A stretch of DNA of 64,000 bases from Paenibacillus sp. BK033 (GTDB lineage: Bacteria; Bacillota; Bacilli; Paenibacillales; Paenibacillaceae): assembly GCF_004345425.1 (NCBI RefSeq), contig NZ_SLVP01000003.1, positions 221,975-285,974 on the forward strand, read 5' to 3'. Made by a program: the position numbers and the translations under genes. Below are positions 58,461 through 64,000 of the stretch, piece by piece (within the stretch, counting starts at the first letter, position 1; each line of letters opens with the position of its first letter). The notes beneath the pieces are model-generated. The model was given only the letters and a program-made list of their open reading frames with translations, ran no database searches and had not been told where the DNA came from.

Positions 58461-58979
58461 TTGGAAGAACCGCGCAATCCGTCACAGCCAGATCCGCAAA
58501 CCGGCTCATCCGCAAATCCCGAGCAGCCCTATGATAACCCATACGCATCAAGGCCTTCCACTCCGTTTGCTCCGGTCAGGGAGAACGGTCCGGCGAAGCA
58601 ATCGGGACTTGGCATCGCTTCCTTCATACTGGCACTTGTTACGTTATTACTTGTCGTTGGTTGCGTGATCAGCGCTACCGTGTTTGTCAGCAATGTAACC
58701 GGCGACGCTCAAGGGTTTCTGAATGAAGTAGAGAACATGGAGAGCGAAGGCACGCTTCCGTCCGACCTGGTACCGATCATGATCGCCGGATTATGCATTA
58801 TCGCATCGATCGGCGTTGCCATTATTGGCCTGATCCTCGGTATTGTTGGCGCCGTTCAGAAAAACCGCCGCAAAGTGTTTGCGATTATCGGCATCGTGCT
58901 GAACGGCCTGATCGTGCTCGGAACAGCCGGCCTTGTCATTATAGGCCTTGTCTCCGCCGCCGCGCAATCGACAATTTAG
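58461..58979 (+). CDS. DUF4190-type membrane protein
   Basis: This 172-residue protein from TTG 58461 (GGAG upstream) has a Pro-rich N-terminal tail (about 1-45) and two hydrophobic hairpins: LGIASFILALVTLLLVVGCV, then IASIGVAIIGLILGIVGAVQ with KNRRKVFAIIGIVLNGLIV. This is the DUF4190 pattern. Function unknown. Confidence 0.8.
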   Translation: MEEPRNPSQPDPQTGSSANPEQPYDNPYASRPSTPFAPVRENGPAKQSGLGIASFILALVTLLLVVGCVISATVFVSNVTGDAQGFLNEVENMESEGTLPSDLVPIMIAGLCIIASIGVAIIGLILGIVGAVQKNRRKVFAIIGIVLNGLIVLGTAGLVIIGLVSAAAQSTI

Positions 58980-59082
58980 CAACAAAGGAGCAGCCTTGGG
59001 GTGAGAAAACCTCATTTGAGGCCTATCGAAGATAATCGACCGCGTTTACAGGCAGGTTTTATCGCTAAGCTTTATGTTGGTA

Positions 59083-59118
59083 AAGAAGAGGCTGTTCCGC
59101 GGGGAACAGCCTCTTCTT
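59083..59118. terminator. Shared bidirectional terminator
   Basis: A perfect 16-bp stem AAGAAGAGGCTGTTCC/GGAACAGCCTCTTCTT with loop GCGG between convergent genes. Confidence 0.85.
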
Positions 59119-59129
59119 GTATATCCGGC

Positions 59130-59945
59130 TTAATTCAATTGGGATGAAACGGTCTTGTTAATGTCGGCTATCTTCTTCTCGCAGCTCTCTATCTTCACCT
59201 GTTGGTCCGTAATTTGCTTCACGACCGTAGTCAGCGTAGTAAGCGAGCGAATGGCGGTTTTGCCGTCATAGCTTCGAAGCGCGTACAGCAAATCGCTCCA
59301 TTCCGCCGATTTTTGCTTGTTCAGTTGACTGATCGCGGACTTCGCTACGGCGATTTTCCGTTCCTCTTCGTTAATGGCGTCAAGCTGGCCGCGCAGCCGC
59401 TTCATTTTGTCGTTCGCCGATGCTTTGGCCGCGCTTAACGCGCTCTGAGCCGCTCTAATCTCCTCTTTGGCGCTTTTCACGGAAATCTCCAGCAGGTCAA
59501 CCTTCAGCTGTACGGCCGCCGTCAGCTCCTTGATGCCGAACTTACGCGCTGCCGTCAGCTCCGCCCGGGCAGCATCGTACTGAGTAAACAAAGGCTGATA
59601 ATAATTCTTTAATTGCGTAACCTTCTTGTCCAGCGCGTCCAGCTTCGCTTTGTCGATCAGCCTGATTTTCTGCCGAAGCTCAGACTCCTTGTCATCATTC
59701 GCTTGGGCAGAGGTCTTGAGCCGCGCATCCTTGTCTCCAATAACATTCTGCTGCTGGACGAAGCTTTGATAAAGCGATTGAAGCTTCGCCGCGTCGGTTG
59801 AGGGCAGCCCGGCTTTGGTCTTGTCGAACTGCTTCTGCGCCGTTGCGGACAAGGAATGAACGGCCGCCTCCGCAACCGCCGCCGGGAGAATGGCAGACAG
59901 CAGCAGGGCTAGCAGCAAGGCCGCGGCCGGCATTCGAAATGTCAT
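59130..59945 (-). CDS. Secreted coiled-coil protein of unknown function
   Basis: This 271-residue protein starts from ATG 59945 (AAGGAGG upstream). A signal peptide ends AAVAEA (about residue 27). The rest is nearly all helix: heptad-rich segments with Lys/Ala/Gln/Leu and no Cys until near the end (VKIESCEKKIAD). Likely exported and elongated. No family recognised. Confidence 0.8.
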   Translation of the reverse strand: MTFRMPAAALLLALLLSAILPAAVAEAAVHSLSATAQKQFDKTKAGLPSTDAAKLQSLYQSFVQQQNVIGDKDARLKTSAQANDDKESELRQKIRLIDKAKLDALDKKVTQLKNYYQPLFTQYDAARAELTAARKFGIKELTAAVQLKVDLLEISVKSAKEEIRAAQSALSAAKASANDKMKRLRGQLDAINEEERKIAVAKSAISQLNKQKSAEWSDLLYALRSYDGKTAIRSLTTLTTVVKQITDQQVKIESCEKKIADINKTVSSQLN

Positions 59946-59993
59946 GCGTGTAAATCCTCCTTGTAGAATATTCATAGCGGCAGCCGAAAACAC

Positions 59994-60043
59994 AAAAAAG
60001 CACCCTTCAAACCAAGCCCAAAGGGCCGGTTCGAAGGGTGCTT
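59994..60043 (-). terminator. Terminator after sbcCD
   Basis: An 11-bp outer stem AAGCACCCTTC/GAAGGGTGCTT followed by T-rich sequence on the minus strand, 107 bp past the sbcC stop. Confidence 0.85.
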
Positions 60044-60150
60044 CCCGTTTGAATAGAAAATGGCGTTGCCGAATATGTCCTTTCACTATACGGCTTTGCC
60101 GGCAAAAGTGTCAACCCATTATTTTACATCGACCAGCAAAAGCCGGCGGC

Positions 60151-63100
60151 TCACCTTACTGCAATGGATGTCCGGCTGTAGCCTTCCTTCGTCTTGTACA
60201 CTTCTAGCGTAGCCGGGAAGGCTGCTTTAAGCTCCTGCACGTGGGAGATGACGCCTATCATCCGGCCCGAACGCTGCAGATCCACCAGCGCCTCGATAGC
60301 CTTGTTAAGAGAATCCTCATCCAGCGAGCCAAAGCCTTCGTCAATAAACATCATCTCGATGGAGACGCCGCCTTGGTAGGATTGAATGACGTCGGTCATG
60401 CCAAGCGCAAGGCAAAGCGAAGCATTAAACTTCTCGCCGCCCGACATCGTCTTCACATCCCGGTTCTGCCCGGTATAGGCATCGTAGACGTCAAGGCCAA
60501 GCCCGCTTTGCTTGCCCCGCGTCTCGAGCCGGTCGCTCCGCTGCAGTACGAACTGGCCGCCGGACAACTGACGAAGCCGGACGTTTGCGGCATGCAGAAT
60601 CTGTTCCAGGTATTCGATAAGAATATAACGTTCGAATGAAATTTTGAGTGCATTGTCGCCTTTGAGCATCTGGTACAAATCCAGCACCTGCTCAAGCTTC
60701 GCTTCCAGCTCCTTCACCCTCGCCGCTGCCTGGTCAATAGACGTCTTCAGCTTGCTTGCGTCCTCGGCGAACCGGGAAGCAACCTGCAGGGCATTCGCCG
60801 CCGCGTCAATCCGATCCTTCAATTCGGCAATAGCTGCCTTCAGCGCTCCTATATCCGCCTGCTGCTTGCCCGACAGCTCCTGCTCCAGCTCTTCAATTCG
60901 TTTCCCGGCGGCTGCTACGGCCGTCTTATGCGCCTCGAGCTGCTCCTTCAGAATCCGGCTCTCCTGATCCGGCAGATGAGCCTCGCGGAAAGCTTCAACG
61001 GAGCTAAACTCCGCCTTCGCAAGCTCCTCCCCGAACCGTGCGGCAGCAAGTGCCGCATTGTCTCGGGCTTCAACAAACTGCCGCTCGGTCTGCTCCGCAT
61101 GAGCCTGCTCTTCGGCAAACTTCGCGCGCATCCGCAGCAGCCCGTCCTGCGCCTCCTTCCAGGCTGCGGCCAGCGACTCCGCCAGGCTGCGCTGCTGTCT
61201 CAGCCGCAGCTCCATCTGCTTCGGAGAACGGAGCTCCTCCGGAATACGCTCGAGCTCCTTCTCGAGCGCCGATTGCTTGGCGCCGCGCTCGACCGCAATC
61301 CGCTGCTGCTCTGCCTGCAGCTTATCCTTCGCTTGTTGAAGCTGCTCCAGATTTTGCTCGATCTCTTCCGCCCGCTGCTTCAGCTGCTTTCCTTGCTCGA
61401 CCTGCGCGCCAAGCCGTTCCGCTTCGTCGTTCAGCTGTTTCCAACGTTTCCGAAGCTCGGCTTGCTGCTCGGCAAGCCCGGAAGCTTCCGCCCCGTATTC
61501 CGCAAGCTCCGCCGCGCTTCCTTCCCAGCTCGAACGCGTCGCCGCCGCCTGCAGCTTCGCTTCGTTCAGCTCGCGTTCGTAACGGGACAGCTGCTCCTTC
61601 GCCTGCTGGAGCTGCTCCCTGGACGGTACGTCCTCCGCCGCAACCGCTTTGCCCGGATGCTCCTGGCTGCCGCAGACCGGGCAAGGCTGACCGTCATGAA
61701 GATGGGCGGCCAAGAGGCTTGCCTGCCCTTCAATCCAATTGCGTTCCAGCCGGTCGTGCTCCTCGCGGATTTGGGCAAACAATAATGCCCGCTCTTCTAT
61801 CACGGATGCATGGGAAACAAGTTCTTTCTCCAGCTCGATTAGCTTGGAAATATATTTGCCTGTCTGAAGAACCTGGTTTCTTTGTTCAACGACGCCAGGC
61901 AGCGCTTCGACCGCGCCTTCAATCTGCTTAAGCTGCGCGGCCAGCGTAAGCTTGGCTTCCTTCGCTTCGGCGATCAATGCCTCCGCCGAAGCCAGCTTCG
62001 CCGCGCCGCTTTTCTCCGCAGCGGCAAGCTGCTCGACCGCTACGCGCTGCGCGTCCAGCGTCTGCACCGCCGGCTCCAGCTCCGCGAGGCGGTGCAGCTC
62101 GCGCTCCGCCGCCTGCCGCTCCGCGCCGCGCTCCTCCTCGCGGCGATGCCGCTCTTCGGCTGCCGCGAGCGCCTGCTTCGCGGCCTCCGCCGCCTGGCGC
62201 CGCATATCGCGGGCCTGCTGCTTCGCCGCGGCATCCCGCTCGGCGCGGGCCGCCTGCTCCGCGTACGGCGCCAGCTGCGCCGCGCGCTCCGCGAGCAGCA
62301 GCCGGCGCTCCCGCTCCGCATGCTCGCCGCTTTGCGCCGCGAGCCGCTCCTGCTTCGCCCGCTCGCTTGCCAGCTCCGCAAACCGCGCGTGCAGCGCCAG
62401 CTCGCCTTGCAGCGCTTGCTCTTGCTCGCCAAGCTGCAGCTGCAGCTCGCGCTTGCCCGATTCGCCTTCCGCCACGAGCTGGCGGTAATAGCCAATCTCC
62501 CGCTCCAGCGCCTCCGACAGCTGGGCCGCGCTGTAATGCTCCTGGGCCAGCGTCAGCGCAAGCTGGCTGTCTTCCCTGCGCGGCAAGTTATCCGCCGCCT
62601 GCTTCATGAAATGCTCCACGCGGATCTTCGCTTCCTTCAGCTGGTCGCCAAGCTCCCGGTTCTGCTGCTGGAAGCGCGTCTCGAGCCGCTGATACAGCTC
62701 CGTCCGGAATATCCGGCGCAAAATCTCTTCTTTATTATCCGTATCCGAAGTGAGCAGCTTGCGGAATTCGCCCTGCGGCAGCATCACGATCTGATTGAAC
62801 TGCTCCTTCGTCAGGCCAATGATCGTCTCCAGCTTGGCGTTGACGTCGCTGACCATAAACCGGTCCACCGCCGGAACGGCCTCGCCGCCCGTCAGCTCGT
62901 ACAGCTCGGCTTTGCCGCCCGTCTCGCTTTTGTTCGCGCCCTTCCGGTGAGGAAGCTGACGGAATACCCGGTACATCCGGCGTCCCACGGCAAAATCCAG
63001 CTCGACGGCCGTATGCTTCTCGTCATCGGCGAAATGGCTCCGCAGCATGCGGGGCTCCGAACGGTCCTCGCCGCTTGCGGTTCCGTAAAGAGCAAAGCAG

Positions 63101-63243
63101 ATCGCATCAAAAATCGTTGTTTTGCCGGCACCGGTACTGCCCGATATCACAAACAGGCGATGCTCCCCAAGTCCGCTAAAATCCACGGTCTCCGCATCGC
63201 GGTACGGGCCAAAGGCCGTCATCGTAATTTTAAGAGGTCTCAT
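60151..63243 (-). CDS. sbcC: Exonuclease subunit SbcC
   Basis: This 1030-residue SMC-like ATPase of the SbcCD nuclease processes hairpins and double-strand ends. Walker A is in GSTGAGKTTIFDA. Two long coiled-coil arms flank a zinc hook CPVC near residues 519-522. The C-terminal lobe has the signature TMSGGEKFNASLCLALG and the Walker B region MMFIDEGFGSLDED. It overlaps sbcD by 4 bp. The middle is very GC- and Ala/Glu-rich, typical of these coils. Confidence 0.95.
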   Translation of the reverse strand: MRPLKITMTAFGPYRDAETVDFSGLGEHRLFVISGSTGAGKTTIFDAICFALYGTASGEDRSEPRMLRSHFADDEKHTAVELDFAVGRRMYRVFRQLPHRKGANKSETGGKAELYELTGGEAVPAVDRFMVSDVNAKLETIIGLTKEQFNQIVMLPQGEFRKLLTSDTDNKEEILRRIFRTELYQRLETRFQQQNRELGDQLKEAKIRVEHFMKQAADNLPRREDSQLALTLAQEHYSAAQLSEALEREIGYYRQLVAEGESGKRELQLQLGEQEQALQGELALHARFAELASERAKQERLAAQSGEHAERERRLLLAERAAQLAPYAEQAARAERDAAAKQQARDMRRQAAEAAKQALAAAEERHRREEERGAERQAAERELHRLAELEPAVQTLDAQRVAVEQLAAAEKSGAAKLASAEALIAEAKEAKLTLAAQLKQIEGAVEALPGVVEQRNQVLQTGKYISKLIELEKELVSHASVIEERALLFAQIREEHDRLERNWIEGQASLLAAHLHDGQPCPVCGSQEHPGKAVAAEDVPSREQLQQAKEQLSRYERELNEAKLQAAATRSSWEGSAAELAEYGAEASGLAEQQAELRKRWKQLNDEAERLGAQVEQGKQLKQRAEEIEQNLEQLQQAKDKLQAEQQRIAVERGAKQSALEKELERIPEELRSPKQMELRLRQQRSLAESLAAAWKEAQDGLLRMRAKFAEEQAHAEQTERQFVEARDNAALAAARFGEELAKAEFSSVEAFREAHLPDQESRILKEQLEAHKTAVAAAGKRIEELEQELSGKQQADIGALKAAIAELKDRIDAAANALQVASRFAEDASKLKTSIDQAAARVKELEAKLEQVLDLYQMLKGDNALKISFERYILIEYLEQILHAANVRLRQLSGGQFVLQRSDRLETRGKQSGLGLDVYDAYTGQNRDVKTMSGGEKFNASLCLALGMTDVIQSYQGGVSIEMMFIDEGFGSLDEDSLNKAIEALVDLQRSGRMIGVISHVQELKAAFPATLEVYKTKEGYSRTSIAVR

Positions 63244-64000
63244 CGCGCGACTCCCTCCTCACGCAGTAAGCCGTCAAACGTCTCCGCGAACAGCCGTTTT
63301 TTCGGTTCATCCAGCGCTACGCCCTTCACTTCGAGATAAAAGGCTTCGAACAGGCTGACCGGGTCGGCTTCGCTCCTCCGCACCGTCTCCCCGGGGACAT
63401 CGCCTTCCTCGCCAATGGCGCGAACAGCCGTCACCCTGCGCTCCACATGAAGGGCATTCGGGTAAACCGCCCGGACCTTCTCCATCGGGAACAAGACGGG
63501 GTTATCGTTCAGCAGCGTAACGAAGACATAATCCTCGTTCACCGGATGGGTCTCGATCTCCTCAATCGGACCGGCAATACGCCGCATATCGCGCAGCGGC
63601 TTCAGCTCTCTTTTCTCAATCGCCACATTCCCGTCCGCGTCCATCTCCACCACGAGGTAGCCTTTGTTGTGATGCTCCTCGGAGATCGAATATTTGAGCG
63701 GAGAACCGGCGTAACGGATTTTTTCGCTTCCGACAAAATGCGCCTGATGCAGATGCCCAAGAGCGGTATAATGAAACGGGGCAAAATAATCCGCCCGCAC
63801 ATGCTCGGCTCCGCCTATCGACAGCGGGCGTTCCGAGTCGCTTGTATTGGGCTCCGCCGCGCCTGTTGCCGTGACGAAAGCATGCCCGACCACGATATGT
63901 CTCGCAGCCGGGTCCATCTGCGCAGCAATCCGTTCCGTGATCGCGCGCATGGCTTCATCATGCGTCCGGATATTCTCGTCCTCGAACGTTATCCGCACTT
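63240..64000 (-). CDS. sbcD: Exonuclease subunit SbcD (partial, N-terminus outside window)
   Basis: This is the metallophosphoesterase subunit of SbcCD. The visible 253 residues cover the end of the catalytic domain, with VVGHAFVTATG and ALGHLHQAHFVG (metal His residues), then YAGSPLKYSISEE and the capping and SbcC-binding C-terminus. The N-terminal part, with the first metal motifs, lies to the right of the window. Confidence 0.93.
   Translation of the reverse strand, partial: VRITFEDENIRTHDEAMRAITERIAAQMDPAARHIVVGHAFVTATGAAEPNTSDSERPLSIGGAEHVRADYFAPFHYTALGHLHQAHFVGSEKIRYAGSPLKYSISEEHHNKGYLVVEMDADGNVAIEKRELKPLRDMRRIAGPIEEIETHPVNEDYVFVTLLNDNPVLFPMEKVRAVYPNALHVERRVTAVRAIGEEGDVPGETVRRSEADPVSLFEAFYLEVKGVALDEPKKRLFAETFDGLLREEGVAR

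Noticed and set aside
61882..63339. Long plus-strand frames opposite sbcC, one of 485 codons
   Set aside because: They are Arg/Leu/Ala-rich mirror images of the GC-rich coiled-coil coding region and carry no recognisable domain.

Overview
The window reads as chromosomal DNA of a spore-forming, low-to-mid GC Gram-positive bacterium, most likely Paenibacillus or a close relative. This is an inference from family content: paralogous YesM/YesN-type two-component systems beside sugar ABC transporters, a cotJABC spore-coat operon, collagen-like and DUF4183 proteins, DUF3231, YusW-like, YunC/YunD, YfkAB, a Gram-positive SufCDSUB operon and strong AGGAGG-type ribosome sites. I saw no rRNA, tRNA, CRISPR array, prophage or intact insertion sequence.

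Layout. (1) 1-4.7 kb: a solute-binding lipoprotein (cut by the left edge), an AraC-type response regulator and its histidine kinase. (2) 5-9.8 kb: a YusW-like secreted protein, a hemolysin III family protein, a small CxxC protein, and an aldo/keto reductase plus carboxymuconolactone decarboxylase pair divergent from a TetR regulator. (3) 9.8-13.7 kb: a polar amino-acid ABC transporter and 6-phosphogluconate dehydrogenase. (4) 14.3-21.5 kb: an apparent TetR-controlled module with a macrolide-type glycosyltransferase, the complete dTDP-L-rhamnose pathway (rfbA, C, B, D), an alpha/beta hydrolase that has lost its nucleophile serine, a cupin protein and a divergent TetR regulator. (5) 21.8-32.3 kb: DUF3231 and membrane proteins, then a second kinase/regulator/ABC transporter system paralogous to the first, with a GH35-like glycosidase. 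(6) 32.6-36.9 kb: cotJABC, collagen-like and DUF4183 proteins, a GH29 alpha-fucosidase and a divergent AraC regulator. (7) 37.9-46.1 kb: an AI-2E family permease, radical SAM YfkAB, two HD-GYP proteins, YunD, MoaA and a MoaD-MoaE fusion. (8) 46.2-51.5 kb: the suf iron-sulfur assembly operon. (9) 51.6-64 kb: DUF1802, methionine salvage (mtnK, mtnA), YunC, a GGDEF/EAL protein, small membrane and secreted proteins, and sbcCD (sbcD cut by the right edge).

Two regulatory readings stand out. First, five promoters belonging to the two YesMN-type systems carry TCGAC half-sites spaced exactly 22 bp apart, at a nearly constant distance from a -10 box. The inner core differs between the systems: CCTrTCACG in system 1 and TCATTTGC in system 2. 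Second, the glycosyltransferase-rhamnose operon and the separate cupin gene share a duplicated control region (57 of 58 bp identical). In each copy a sigma-A promoter with a 17-bp spacer runs into a palindromic operator, and a related half-site lies at the TetR promoter. This defines a candidate self-contained regulon for rhamnosylating an unknown acceptor.
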